Assembly (NCBI RefSeq): GCF_001275675.1
Contig: NZ_LITM01000002.1
Span: forward strand, 119,322-176,868
Origin: Lysinibacillus sp. FJAT-14745
GTDB taxonomy: Bacteria > Bacillota > Bacilli > Bacillales_A > Planococcaceae
Direction: 5' to 3'
Length of the DNA: 57,547 bases
The position numbers were made by a program, and so were the translations under genes. Below, one piece after another: positions 1 through 8,829 of the stretch (positions are counted from its first letter, which is position 1; each line of letters begins with the position of its first letter). The notes under the pieces were generated by a model. That model searched no databases and was not told where the DNA came from. It worked only from the letters and a program-made list of their open reading frames with translations.

Positions 1-43
1 ACGGCTGGGGTTTTTTTCTTGTCCATAGCTAGAAGCTCTTTAG

Positions 44-70
44 AACCCCTCGCATAGCAAGGGGTTTTCA
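44..70 (+). terminator. Probable terminator of a gene left of the window
   Basis: A 7-bp stem (AACCCCT at 44-50 with AGGGGTT at 60-66) and a 9-nt loop are followed by a short T stretch. The position at the window edge suggests it ends a plus-strand gene that lies outside. Confidence 0.4.
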
Positions 71-77
71 AAAGATA

Positions 78-116
78 CAAAAAAAAGGAAGAACCTCTAA
101 ATAACGGGCTCTTCCT
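78..116 (-). terminator. Terminator of the MerR gene
   Basis: GGAAGAACC (87-95) pairs with GGCTCTTCC (107-115) with one mismatch. Read on the minus strand, the stem is followed by a run of eight T. It lies about 50 bp beyond the stop of the minus-strand MerR gene. Confidence 0.6.
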
Positions 117-166
117 TCATGAAATTATGTTGAATAAAGTATGCCTCCTCAGCAAAGCGAGGGGTT

Positions 167-961
167 TCACTTGATAGGTGCATAAATCTCTAAAAATACA
201 CGTTCAAGCCCATCTTCATAAGTGGTCAGTAATAGATTTATATAAACTTGCCCCAAAAGTTCATACCCTTTTTCTAGTGCTTCGTTTCTTAAACTCGCTT
301 CCACGTTATGATCAATACTTTTTCCAGCAGTTGACCATCTGCCATCTTCAATAATTGTATACATACATTTTGGATGGGATAGAATTTCACCTTCTATTTC
401 TTCATCAGGGTCTTCCACTTTTCTGACAATGATAAACTTATCTTCTATAATACCGTCTTCATTGAAATTAATGACTCTTCTTAAAGATGTGAGCGTAACT
501 GCTTTTTTTAAGCTGTCTGTATTCTTTTTTAAAGTGTCATATTCATCATATGCAGTAAAATGTTCTATCTCCCCCTTTATTTCTAGAGGCCTCATTTCCT
601 TGATTATGTATTGTCCTGAAAACTGTTTAATTTTTTCACAATCTTCTTTTACTATTTGAAGCTTTTTTAATAGTAGTTTTTTATATTCTATTTCCAGTAA
701 AACCTCTTGTTCTTTCTCTTCTAATAATGATTGTATTCCATCAATACTTTTACTTTTTCTTAATTCCTGGATTTTTTTTATTTCAATATCAATTTCTCTA
801 TAGAAATTTACTGTTGTTATATCATAAATATCCAAATGATTATACTTTCGATAGCCATTCTCCATATTTTGCTTTGGCTTTACTAATTCCTTTTCCTCGT
901 AAAATTTCAAGGTATCTCTAGATACGCCTAAAAAATTTGCTACTTGCCCAATTGTGTACAT
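167..961 (-). CDS. MerR-family transcriptional regulator
   Basis: This is a cytoplasmic DNA-binding regulator of 264 residues. The N-terminus (YTIGQVANFLGVSRDTLKFYEE) is a typical MerR winged helix-turn-helix, followed by the GYRKY wing. Residues about 75-115 form a glutamate/lysine-rich coiled coil used for dimerisation. The remaining ~150 residues look like an effector-binding domain of the GyrI-like kind, although I see no diagnostic motif. The ATG at 961 is chosen because AAGGAGAG lies six bases upstream; a longer reading frame exists but has no ribosome site. No partner gene is adjacent, so the ligand cannot be inferred. Confidence 0.85.
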   Translation of the reverse strand: MYTIGQVANFLGVSRDTLKFYEEKELVKPKQNMENGYRKYNHLDIYDITTVNFYREIDIEIKKIQELRKSKSIDGIQSLLEEKEQEVLLEIEYKKLLLKKLQIVKEDCEKIKQFSGQYIIKEMRPLEIKGEIEHFTAYDEYDTLKKNTDSLKKAVTLTSLRRVINFNEDGIIEDKFIIVRKVEDPDEEIEGEILSHPKCMYTIIEDGRWSTAGKSIDHNVEASLRNEALEKGYELLGQVYINLLLTTYEDGLERVFLEIYAPIK

Positions 962-1111
962 GTTACTCTCCTTCTCATTGTTGCAAATTCTGCATGTCAA
1001 TAACCATATAATACCTCCTCCTGGATAAGGAATGCCAGATAATACTATAACAACGAATTTTCAGAGTAAGTCCATCAGCATTCATATTCGTTAGAAGATC
1101 TTCCTCTTATA

Positions 1112-1140
1112 TATAAAAAAAGAGCTGCCGATACAGCTCA
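1112..1140 (-). terminator. Terminator of the AraC-type gene
   Basis: GAGCTG (1122-1127) and CAGCTC (1134-1139) form a hairpin. On the minus strand it is followed by seven T residues, 36 bp beyond the regulator's stop codon. Confidence 0.7.
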
Positions 1141-1175
1141 AAATATATTAGAGTAAAGTAAATATATGTCTAGAT

Positions 1176-2051
1176 TTATTCTTCAAATGATAGATTTGTC
1201 GGTTCTTCTAAAAGATGGTTATCAAAACTAATATGGGTTGTAGGAGTATCTTTATCAACTACCTCAAAACTAAGCCCGTCCAGCCAAACTTCCCCTGTTC
1301 CTGCTAGTAAAATACCGAACGCTATTATTGCACTGTTTTCTGGTACATCAAGAACTATAGAATATCGATTCCAACTATTTGTACCAATGATTGGTCTATC
1401 ACTCATATTATCAAATTGCAAGCTGTCCTCCGATGCACTATCTACTCGCATCCATAGTCCCGAGAATTGTTTTACATTTTCAGTTTTTACAAACCCCGAG
1501 AGTTTAACTCTTTTATTTCTAAATTCATTTGCCTTAAATTGTTGCATCATTGTAGCAAATTCATCTGGTGCTTGAACCGTTTTTGATTTTAAATATCCCG
1601 ATGCCTTTCCTTGATGTACATTTTTCTGATCTATTCCTATCTCATAATTATATGGATGACTCCCACTAATGAACCAGCCTTTAATTTTCTCTTCCATTAT
1701 TGATTCCTCCTTGTTTTTTCTCATAGCTCTCATTACTTTTCTGTATTGCCCTGGTGGCAAACCATATAGTTTTTTGAACGCTCGTGTAAAAGATTCTTGT
1801 GACTCAAATTGATAATAGAACGCGATATCAATAATTCTTTCATTCGTATGAAGAAGTATACTTGCAGCATTTGCAAGTCGCCTCATTCGAATATATTCCG
1901 TGACAGACATTCCAACAGAGGTTTGAAAAACCCTGTGAAAATGATATCTTGATAATCCACTCACTGCATCAATATCATCTGCGGAAATTTGCTCATGTAA
2001 ATGTGATTCAACCCAATTTATTGTTTTTTGAATTAGCCAATCATTTTTCAA
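1176..2051 (-). CDS. AraC-family regulator with N-terminal HTH and C-terminal ligand-type domain
   Basis: The protein has 291 residues. The first ~105 carry the two helix-turn-helix motifs of the AraC/XylS family (ISADDIDAVSGLSRYHFHRVF, then the IDIAFYYQFESQESFTRAFKKLYG signature, which ends in GLPPGQYR). In most AraC proteins this domain is C-terminal; here it is N-terminal, as in SoxS/Rob-like proteins. The C-terminal ~170 residues are beta-rich (GLWMRVDS, AGTGEVWLDGLSFEVV) and resemble carbohydrate-binding or GyrI-like sensor modules, but I cannot assign a ligand. The start is TTG at 2051, with GGGGAGGTG eight bases upstream. It is a single-gene unit. Confidence 0.85.
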   Translation of the reverse strand: MKNDWLIQKTINWVESHLHEQISADDIDAVSGLSRYHFHRVFQTSVGMSVTEYIRMRRLANAASILLHTNERIIDIAFYYQFESQESFTRAFKKLYGLPPGQYRKVMRAMRKNKEESIMEEKIKGWFISGSHPYNYEIGIDQKNVHQGKASGYLKSKTVQAPDEFATMMQQFKANEFRNKRVKLSGFVKTENVKQFSGLWMRVDSASEDSLQFDNMSDRPIIGTNSWNRYSIVLDVPENSAIIAFGILLAGTGEVWLDGLSFEVVDKDTPTTHISFDNHLLEEPTNLSFEE

Positions 2052-2420
2052 CGGTATTTCACCTCCCCTTCACTTATCATCATAACGAATAAAAATTAAT
2101 GATTTTTGACTTTTTTTGCGATGTTCTTCCAAACCACAGATACTTTTACAAAACATTTCTAATTAAATTGATTTTCTACACTATTATCCAAGTGCTTTAT
2201 TATTTTTATTAGTGATAAAAGTCCAATACGGTATCTCTAAGTGGCTATTTTTCCCCTTTTACTATTTCACCTTTCAATATAGCTGTTCACCTAGAAAGGA
2301 TAAATGCTTAAACTTGCGAAAAGATCTCAAGCTGCTTTAACATAGTTAAGCAATGATATGTGACAGTATCCATTACTCTTACACAATCTTGAAAATATTT
2401 TTACTTAAGGAGTGGTAGAA
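2052..2420. other. Gene-free gap between the divergent AraC and glycosyltransferase genes
   Basis: This AT-rich 370-bp spacer must carry the promoters for both flanking genes. I see no convincing -35/-10 pair, dyad or small ORF apart from the two ribosome sites at its ends. Confidence 0.5.
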
Positions 2421-3623
2421 TTGGCACGTGTTTTATTTATTAACGGTGGATCAGAAGGACATATCAATCCAACTATCGGTGTTGTGCAGGAGCTAATTGC
2501 GCAAGGAGAAGAGGTCGTGTTCTTTACGATAGAAGCTTTTCGAGAACCTATTGAGAAGACTGGAGCAACCGTGCGCACATTTGACGGTCAAAAATTTATC
2601 AAAGCCTTTATTTCAGGTGGAAGAAATCATTTACTTGAGAGAGTCAACGGGCTTTTACTTACTGCAGATATCGTCATACCTAGCGTTCTTGAACAGATTA
2701 AAGGAGAGCATTTTGATTACATCATCCACGATTCTATGTTCGGTTGTGGCCATTTACTTGCCAAAATCCTTAAGCTTCCGGCAATCAATTCATGTACATC
2801 CTTTGCGCAGACTAAAGAATCATTTGATAAAACAATAGAACATCTTTCGCAAAATGTTCCAACTGAAGTTTTAACAAGGATCAATGATGATTTTCAACTC
2901 CTAACAACAAAAATTAAAGAAAAATATGATGTTGACATCAATTCACCTTATGAAGTTTTTTGTAATCCCGCACCGCTTACAATCGTTTATACAACTAGGG
3001 AATTTCAACCTTTTGGAGAAACATTTGACCAAACCTATAAATTTGTAGGTCCATCCATCTCTTCACGATTAATACAAGAAGACTTTGACCTTACTGCCAT
3101 CAAAGAAAAAAGTCCCATTTACATTTCACTCGGTACTGTTTTAAATCAAGCCATTGATTTCTATAAGCTTTGTTTTAAGGCATTCGGGAATACGGAGCAT
3201 ACCGTTGTCATGTCTATTGGAGGTCAAACTCAACTTGATGAATTAGGAAAGATTCCTGAAAACTTCATTGTAAAAAATTATGTTCCACAAACCGAATTGC
3301 TAAAATACACCAAATTATTTATCACACACGGTGGCATGAACAGTACGAATGAAGCTCTCTATAACGGGGTTCCGCTAATCGTTATCCCACTAAGCGCGGA
3401 TCAGCCGATAATTGCTCAGCAAGTTACTAACATCGGAGCAGGTATTCAATTACAAATGCAAAGTTTGACAGCAAATCAACTAAATGAAGCGGTCAATCAT
3501 GTGTTAAACTCCCCTTCATTCCATAAAGCTATTGCAAACATTAGAGAATCCTTCCAAAAATCAGGTGGGTATCGCAAAGCTGTTGATGAGATTTTCAAGT
3601 TTAAAAGTCAAAACGGTATTTAA
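2421..3623 (+). CDS. Macrolide-type UDP-glycosyltransferase (MGT family)
   Basis: This is a cytoplasmic GT1-fold glycosyltransferase of 400 residues, close to the family's usual ~390-400. The N-terminal Rossmann half begins VLFINGGSEGHINPT, where the acceptor-site His is conserved. The C-terminal half has the donor-nucleotide signature HGGMNSTNEALYNGVPLI followed by PLSADQPI. Relatives in Bacillus (YjiC, YojK) and the macrolide-inactivating MGT enzymes move glucose from UDP-glucose to hydrophobic acceptors such as flavonoids or macrolides. TTG at 2421 is preferred over GTG at 2412 because TAAGGAG (2406-2412) is correctly spaced from it. Substrate cannot be read from the sequence. Confidence 0.9.
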   Translation: MARVLFINGGSEGHINPTIGVVQELIAQGEEVVFFTIEAFREPIEKTGATVRTFDGQKFIKAFISGGRNHLLERVNGLLLTADIVIPSVLEQIKGEHFDYIIHDSMFGCGHLLAKILKLPAINSCTSFAQTKESFDKTIEHLSQNVPTEVLTRINDDFQLLTTKIKEKYDVDINSPYEVFCNPAPLTIVYTTREFQPFGETFDQTYKFVGPSISSRLIQEDFDLTAIKEKSPIYISLGTVLNQAIDFYKLCFKAFGNTEHTVVMSIGGQTQLDELGKIPENFIVKNYVPQTELLKYTKLFITHGGMNSTNEALYNGVPLIVIPLSADQPIIAQQVTNIGAGIQLQMQSLTANQLNEAVNHVLNSPSFHKAIANIRESFQKSGGYRKAVDEIFKFKSQNGI

Positions 3624-3656
3624 AAGCTGCCATTATTAGTGGCTTAAAAGGAGAAA

Positions 3657-3690
3657 AGGAGAAAAACGAAGTCGCTTTTCTCCTCTTTTT
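3657..3690. terminator. Bidirectional terminator
   Basis: A 9-bp stem (AGGAGAAAA, 3657-3665, with TTTTCTCCT, 3676-3684) is followed by five T on the plus strand. It separates the converging glycosyltransferase and small membrane gene. Confidence 0.65.
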
Positions 3691-3704
3691 ATATAAAAAC
3701 TCTA

Positions 3705-4007
3705 CTATGCCTCTCCTTGCACCACTAACCAATTCACAATTGCCGTTATTTGGAATGCAATGATTGCCGTTAAAATGGCAAGTATAGGTGCGATACTAAT
3801 TGTTTGTGCTACATACATCAGATACATAACTGGTGCCAGCAATAAAATACTCGGGACTTCCCATCCGGCAACCGTTACATAATTATACACACCCTTCGCC
3901 CAATTAAATTTTAATATGATTGGTAAAATCAACAGTAAACTAATAATCGCTGGAATCGTAAATGCGTAACTAATACCTTTGAAAGTTAGACTAGTCATTA
4001 CAGCCAA
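3705..4007 (-). CDS. Small membrane protein of unknown function
   Basis: About 100 residues with three or four hydrophobic segments (ISYAFTIPAIISLLLILPII, then WEVPSILLLAPVMYLMYVA, then IAPILAILTAIIAFQITAIV). I do not recognise the family. The start is uncertain: TTG at 4007 and ATG at 3998 are in frame, but neither has a recognisable ribosome site. The gene may be 5'-truncated or weakly translated. Reading frame and membrane pattern support coding. Confidence 0.45.
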   Translation of the reverse strand: MAVMTSLTFKGISYAFTIPAIISLLLILPIILKFNWAKGVYNYVTVAGWEVPSILLLAPVMYLMYVAQTISIAPILAILTAIIAFQITAIVNWLVVQGEA

Positions 4008-4078
4008 TAAAGTTGGGATTATAAATTATAATGATATGTAAAATTCAAAGGAAATAATTATGAAATAAGCACCATTTT

Positions 4079-4127
4079 AAACGGCCCACATATTGAACAG
4101 AATCGTTCAACATGTGAGCCGTTTTTT
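4079..4127. terminator. Strong terminator hairpin
   Basis: A stem of about 20 bp with two wobbles runs from AAACGGCCCACAT (4079-) to ATGTGAGCCGTTT (to about 4124), with T runs on the plus side. On the minus strand it lies just beyond the stop of the SDR gene. Confidence 0.75.
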
Positions 4128-4135
4128 ATACTGAA

Positions 4136-4858
4136 TTATACATTCATATCTGTAATAGCAGGAATATTTATTTCCTTCACACATGAAACTGGTGATAAAT
4201 TAATAACACATTGAACAATGGCTACAATATCTTGTACAGGAATACGTGTACCTTTATACAACTTAATTGCTTTTTCAGCCCCTTCTTCAAAAGGTACTTC
4301 AGCAGCCAGTTCTCCTGGATTAATACACGTTACAGTGATCTTATCTTTTCTAATATGCTCGCGTAAAGCATTTGTAATGCCTCGTAAGCCGAATTTAGAT
4401 GTAACAAACGAAACTTGTGCATTATTCGTATGATCTAAACCTGCTGTCGATCCTATTAAAAATATTTTTCCATTTCCCGCCTGTCTTAAATTAGGTAATA
4501 GTGCTTGGATATATGTAATTGTGGAAGTTAAATTAACATTAATTATATTTGCAATATCCCCAACTTCATCGTGATCAAACGTATAGTCATCTTCAAAACC
4601 ACGCTTTTCCCATACTCCAACATTGTAAATTAATACATCAATAGCAACGCCTTGTAAAGCTTCTTTTAAAGCAGGAATATGTTGTTGACTAGATAAATCA
4701 ATAGTCAACCACTTACGATTTACACCATCATTTATATCTAGGCTACTTGGTCGTGTTCGAGACACCACCCATACTGTATCCCCTTTTGTTGGTAACCCCT
4801 TTACAAATGCATCACCTAATCCTTGACTTGCTCCAAATATAATAAAGTTCTTACTCAT
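4136..4858 (-). CDS. Short-chain dehydrogenase/reductase-like protein lacking the catalytic tyrosine
   Basis: A 240-residue classical SDR fold. The nucleotide-binding loop is GASQGLG near residue 9, the structural motif NVGVWEK replaces NNAG, and the catalytic Ser lies in IGSTAGL. The active-site YxxxK reads FVTSK: Tyr is replaced by Phe while Lys is kept. This is seen directly in the codon TTT at about 4408-4410. NAD(P) binding is therefore likely, but normal hydride transfer is doubtful. It may be a regulator-like SDR or act by another mechanism. The ATG at 4858 has AAAGGGTGA upstream. Monocistronic, with its own terminator. Confidence 0.85.
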   Translation of the reverse strand: MSKNFIIFGASQGLGDAFVKGLPTKGDTVWVVSRTRPSSLDINDGVNRKWLTIDLSSQQHIPALKEALQGVAIDVLIYNVGVWEKRGFEDDYTFDHDEVGDIANIINVNLTSTITYIQALLPNLRQAGNGKIFLIGSTAGLDHTNNAQVSFVTSKFGLRGITNALREHIRKDKITVTCINPGELAAEVPFEEGAEKAIKLYKGTRIPVQDIVAIVQCVINLSPVSCVKEINIPAITDMNV

Positions 4859-4969
4859 CCAATCACCCTTTCTATATGACTACAACGTAAGTATAGTTAA
4901 TATAAAAATTAGTAACAACTAATGTGATTTATAGGAATATTTAGGTTATTAGATTTATCTCTGTTCATT

Positions 4970-5704
4970 TTAAACCTCTTTCACCCAATACGTCGTACAA
5001 TCGTCACTTCGATCTAGGAAACCATATTCAATTAAGTATCTTCTTATGGATACATAATCGCTATAAATTGGTTTTAATATCTCATTTACTTCTTTTTCGC
5101 TATATTTACGCCCTACCGCAAACTTCGTTACAATGTATTGTAATAAAATTATTTTTCGTTTTTCCTTACTTGGAAAACTTTCAATAGGACCATCTAAACC
5201 ATTTTTAAAATACGTCGCTAACACTTTTTCTTTCTCGTCTACTGTTATCGCATAACGCTCATCCACCTGTGTTGCCCCCTTATGAATTGGTTCGTATACT
5301 TTTGTTGTTTCTAAAGCCTGCATAATTGCCAGAAAAACTTTAGCTTGTTTTTCTTTTTCTTTCAATTTAAATCGATGTTGTCGTATCGTTGAAATGCTAT
5401 TTGCAGAAGTGCTATTAATAATGTCCTTATCTGGCGCCCCTGTTGCAAATAGCATCAGCAATTCGGTTTGGATATCTGATAGCCCTGTATACTTCTTATC
5501 TAATTGCAGTAACGCTTCAAACACTGAGTTATGTTCATTCTCGATATGGAGTTGTATAGCTTTTTTAGCCGTAAAAAAACGATTATCTATTTGGAACACT
5601 TCTTCGACATCAAATATTTCTTTACAAAAGATACATTCATAGCCATCACCTGTATTTACATATCCCTTCGATAATTCCTCTATTGTCACATCACTTATAT
5701 TCAT
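4970..5704 (-). CDS. DUF2087-domain putative transcriptional regulator
   Basis: 244 residues. An N-terminal segment with a CxxC pair (YECIFCKEIF) and a later HIENEH could form a small zinc site. The middle (GLSDIQTELLMLFATGAPDKDI...SISTIRQHRFKLKEK) resembles a LuxR/sigma-region-4 helix-turn-helix. The C-terminal ~85 residues (LATYFKNGLDGPIESFPSKEKRK...Y.SDYVSIRRYLIEYGFLDR) match the DUF2087 domain, common at the end of Bacillus regulators. The ATG at 5704 is chosen over TTG at 5710 because GGAGAG is nine bases upstream of the former. Target genes unknown. Confidence 0.8.
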   Translation of the reverse strand: MNISDVTIEELSKGYVNTGDGYECIFCKEIFDVEEVFQIDNRFFTAKKAIQLHIENEHNSVFEALLQLDKKYTGLSDIQTELLMLFATGAPDKDIINSTSANSISTIRQHRFKLKEKEKQAKVFLAIMQALETTKVYEPIHKGATQVDERYAITVDEKEKVLATYFKNGLDGPIESFPSKEKRKIILLQYIVTKFAVGRKYSEKEVNEILKPIYSDYVSIRRYLIEYGFLDRSDDCTTYWVKEV

Positions 5705-5818
5705 AAACAAAACCTCTCCGCGTTTATTATTTAATAAACAATATACAATAAGTTTATATATTTGTAAACGCTAATGCCATTTGTTTATACGAAAACAAAA
5801 AGAAGAATCCATTTTGAC

Positions 5819-6076
5819 CAGGCGTGTTGATTAGGAAAAAATAAGTTTATTATTGAGCGATAAAAGGATTTTTTCGTTACCGCTTTGCCAATATATTTCC
5901 ATTTTAACTGATTGTAGCGTAGGGCTACTCGACTCCCGCGGGAAAGCGAGACAGACGAGACCCTGCACGGAGCGAAGCGGAGGAAGCGACTCGACGCTCG
6001 CCCGCAGGAAAGCGAGTAGCCCGTAGCGGAAATCAGCCTCTTTGGATGTATAAAAATAGTTAATCAACACACCTGC
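5819..6076 (-). mobile_element. MITE-like element, family 1, copy 1 (258 bp, with target duplication)
   Basis: The ends are inverted repeats: CAGGCGTGTTGATTAGG at 5819 and its counterpart ending AATCAACACACCTG at 6076. The element is flanked by a perfect 9-bp direct duplication, CATTTTGAC, at 5810-5818 and 6077-6085. Inside, GGGCTACTCG-type sequence near one end is complementary to GCGAGTAGCCC near the other, so the element can fold into a long hairpin. It has no credible gene; an 88-codon open frame across it is a by-product of the palindromic GC-rich core. It is nearly the reverse complement of 52990-53246 and related to 57240-57547. Confidence 0.85.
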
Positions 6077-6317
6077 ATTTTGACAATAATCAATCAAAAT
6101 AGATTCCTCTTAGTAGATAAAATATCTATCTAGCTAGAAAACATAGGCATATTCTTTTCAGTTTGTCTACAAAAAAATATATTTAAATTTAACATAGCCT
6201 ATTAATTAAAAACATCTTTGACTTATAATGGATTACAATACATATATAGAATTTCTCAATTAGAGGTACATAAAGGTTCCGTTGGAGTAACTATATTTAT
6301 ATTGGGAGGTTATCATT

Positions 6318-6782
6318 TTGCAAGAAATTGAACGCAAGTTTTTAATCGGTGAACTTCCGAAGGGAATGAGTCCGTTTGAAACAAAGACAGTTTATCAAAA
6401 TTACCTAACAGTGCACGGAATTGAAGAAGTAAGAATTCGAAAACAGGTGGAAGGGGGTATCGAGAAATTTGATATGTCCTACAAAAGCGGAAGTGGTATG
6501 ATTCGAAATGAAATCAAATTCGATATCAGCAAAGAAGTTTTCGTTGATTTAGATAACCTAGCATTAAAGCCTGGTGTAGAAAAGTACCGAAGATTCTTCG
6601 ATTACAAAGGATACGATTTAATGATCGATATCTTCGTAAATCCAGAGTTAGTTGTAGCCGAAATAGAATTCGAAAGCGAGCAACAAGCGAAAGAATTCAC
6701 ACCTCCATCATGGTTCGGAGAAGAAGTTACACACTTAAAAGAATATAAAACCAAAAATATCTGGAGAGGCCTTATTCAATAA
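6318..6782 (+). CDS. CYTH-domain protein (triphosphate tunnel enzyme family)
   Basis: 154 residues forming one CYTH domain. EIERKF at residues 3-8 is the defining ExExK motif. Later basic and acidic residues (VRIRKQ, KYRRFFDY, MIDIF, VAEIEFES) fit the beta-tunnel that binds triphosphate and metal. Members hydrolyse inorganic triphosphate, thiamine triphosphate or act as class IV adenylate cyclases; short bacterial ones such as this are most often triphosphatases. The start is TTG at 6318 with GGGAGGT seven bases upstream. Stands alone with its own terminator overlapping the stop. Confidence 0.85.
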   Translation: MQEIERKFLIGELPKGMSPFETKTVYQNYLTVHGIEEVRIRKQVEGGIEKFDMSYKSGSGMIRNEIKFDISKEVFVDLDNLALKPGVEKYRRFFDYKGYDLMIDIFVNPELVVAEIEFESEQQAKEFTPPSWFGEEVTHLKEYKTKNIWRGLIQ

Positions 6783-6793
6783 GGTCTTTTTTC
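6768..6793 (+). terminator. Terminator overlapping the CYTH stop codon
   Basis: AGGCCTTA and TAAGGTCT form an 8-bp stem (one G-T) with a 5-nt loop, followed by six T. The stop codon TAA is inside the stem. Confidence 0.7.
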
Positions 6794-6948
6794 AGTTATA
6801 TAACTTACTTTTTCATTCGAATTCAGAGCACGAATTATACATTCACTCCGCCTTGGATGATTTGGCTGCGTTATAACCCTATATATTAACCTTTTATCAT
6901 ATAGTCACTATTACTCCTGAAAACCCCATCAAAGTTATATCCCGTCAA

Positions 6949-6988
6949 CAAAAAATCACCTCTAAGAATTACTAAGAGGTGATTTTTT
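6949..6988. terminator. Terminator of the ABC exporter operon
   Basis: AAAAATCACCTCT (6951-) pairs with AGAGGTGATTTTT (to 6988) around a 10-nt loop. T-rich on both strands; it lies just beyond the stop of the second exporter gene. Confidence 0.8.
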
Positions 6989-6999
6989 CGTTCTTTATT

Positions 7000-8829
7000 T
7001 TAAGAAGCATCTTCAAACTGACTATTATATAGATCCGCATAGAATCCTTTTTCTGCAATGAGTTCTTCATGATTACCACTTTCAATAATATCTCCGTCTT
7101 TCATAACTAAAATCAAATCGGCGTTTTTAATTGTTGAAAGTCTATGTGCAATAACAAATGAGGTTCTGCCCACCATCAATTTATCCATTGCTTTTTGAAT
7201 AAGCGCTTCAGTACGAGTGTCAACGGAACTAGTAGCTTCATCTAAAATAAGTAATGGTGCTTTTTTAACCATTGCCCTAGCAATCGTAATAAGCTGTTTC
7301 TGTCCTACAGATAAACTTGTATTATCATTTAAAACTGTCTCATAACCTTTCGGCAACGTTTTAATAAAGTGGTCCAAACCTACTGCCTTACAAGCAGCAA
7401 CCACTTCTTCATCGGTTACATGCTCTTTGTTATAAACGATATTTTCCTTAATGGTACCTTCGAAAAGCCAAGTATCTTGCAGCACCATACAAAATAAGTC
7501 GTGAACATTCTTACGAGAAATCGACTTTGTCGGTACGTCCTCAATCATGATTTCCCCACTATCTATTTCATAGAAACGCATGAGTAAATTAACAAGTGTT
7601 GTTTTCCCAGCCCCAGTAGGTCCGACAATGGCCACTTTTTGACCGGCTTCTATATGAGCAGAAAAATCTTTAATAATAAGTTTCTCTTTCGTATAGCCAA
7701 ACTTAACGTTTTTAAATTCTACATTTCCTTTGACATCTTTGGCATCTAAAGTGACTTTCTTATCACTTTCGTCTTCAAGTTCCTCTTCTTGTAAGAACTC
7801 AAATACACGTTCGCTTGCTGCGGCAGTTGATTGCAAACTTGTAGCTGCTTGTGCTAACTGAGACAATGGCTGCGTAAATAAGCGGATATATACCATAAAT
7901 GAAACAATAACACCAAATGTAATAGAACCTTTCACTGTTAATGCAGCACCTACTACACACACAACAACATAACCTAAATTTCCAATAAAGATCATGAGCG
8001 GCATCATCATCCCTGACATAAACTGTGCTCGCCAAGCGCTATTAAAAAGACTTTCATTGATTTCATTAAATTCTTGCGTGGCCGCTTTTTCACCGTTATA
8101 AACCTTCATGACATTATGCCCTGAATAGATTTCTTCAATATGGCCATTTATTCTACCAAGGTCCTGCTGCTGGCGTATGAAGTACTTTCGGGATTTGGAT
8201 ATAATAAATGACATGAATACAAATCCAACGAAAGTTGCAGCAATGGCAGAAAGAGCCATCGTAACATTAATATAGAACATCATAATCAAAGATCCAAAGA
8301 ACATAACTCCCGCAGTCACTAACGAACCAATACTTTGGTTCAAAGACTGTCCAATCATATCCACATCATTCGTGACACGACTTAACACATCTCCGTAGGT
8401 TGTAGAGTCAAAGTATTTCAATGGTAATCTATCGATTTTGTTCGAAATATCTGAACGTAACCTTTTGGAAACTCGCTGCGTAATAGTAGCCATAATAAAC
8501 GCCTGAATATAATTGAATACAAAGCTCAATCCATACAAAATAGCAAGTAATAGACCAATTTTTCCTATTGCCGTAATATCAATCTCACTAGTCATGCCAT
8601 TCATTATCAAATCGGTGATCTCACTCAGCTTATTAGGTCCAATGATCGTGAAAATTGTTCCTGCAACTGCCAATACAATGGCAAAGATGATCACTGGTAA
8701 ATAAGGTTTACAATAAACAATCAACTTTCCCATAGGCTTTTTAAAGTTCTTTGGCTTTTCTCCAGGAGCCATCATATGACCTGGACCACCGGGACCTCTT
8801 TGGGGCTTATTTGTTTGTGTATTACTCAT
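7000..8829 (-). CDS. ABC exporter half-transporter (second subunit, catalytically complete)
   Basis: A 609-residue fusion of six membrane helices and an ATPase domain. A Gly/Pro/Met-rich cytosolic N-terminus precedes the helices. The nucleotide domain has Walker A GPTGAGKTT, a signature LSVGQKQL (the second Gly is Val) and Walker B LLILDEATSSVD with its catalytic Glu. It pairs with the upstream gene, whose Walker B Glu is Asp, the pattern of asymmetric heterodimeric exporters such as BmrCD, LmrCD and YfiBC. The ATG at 8829 has AAGGAGGAG upstream. The upstream stop overlaps by eight bases (ATGAGTAA), implying translational coupling and one-to-one synthesis. Substrate probably drugs or lipids. 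Confidence 0.93.
   Translation of the reverse strand: MSNTQTNKPQRGPGGPGHMMAPGEKPKNFKKPMGKLIVYCKPYLPVIIFAIVLAVAGTIFTIIGPNKLSEITDLIMNGMTSEIDITAIGKIGLLLAILYGLSFVFNYIQAFIMATITQRVSKRLRSDISNKIDRLPLKYFDSTTYGDVLSRVTNDVDMIGQSLNQSIGSLVTAGVMFFGSLIMMFYINVTMALSAIAATFVGFVFMSFIISKSRKYFIRQQQDLGRINGHIEEIYSGHNVMKVYNGEKAATQEFNEINESLFNSAWRAQFMSGMMMPLMIFIGNLGYVVVCVVGAALTVKGSITFGVIVSFMVYIRLFTQPLSQLAQAATSLQSTAAASERVFEFLQEEELEDESDKKVTLDAKDVKGNVEFKNVKFGYTKEKLIIKDFSAHIEAGQKVAIVGPTGAGKTTLVNLLMRFYEIDSGEIMIEDVPTKSISRKNVHDLFCMVLQDTWLFEGTIKENIVYNKEHVTDEEVVAACKAVGLDHFIKTLPKGYETVLNDNTSLSVGQKQLITIARAMVKKAPLLILDEATSSVDTRTEALIQKAMDKLMVGRTSFVIAHRLSTIKNADLILVMKDGDIIESGNHEELIAEKGFYADLYNSQFEDAS

Noticed and set aside
5831-6097. 88-codon open frame on the minus strand
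   Set aside because: It is wholly made of the MITE; the same peptide reappears at copy 2 (52995-53234), there is no ribosome site, and the frame follows from the GC-rich palindrome.
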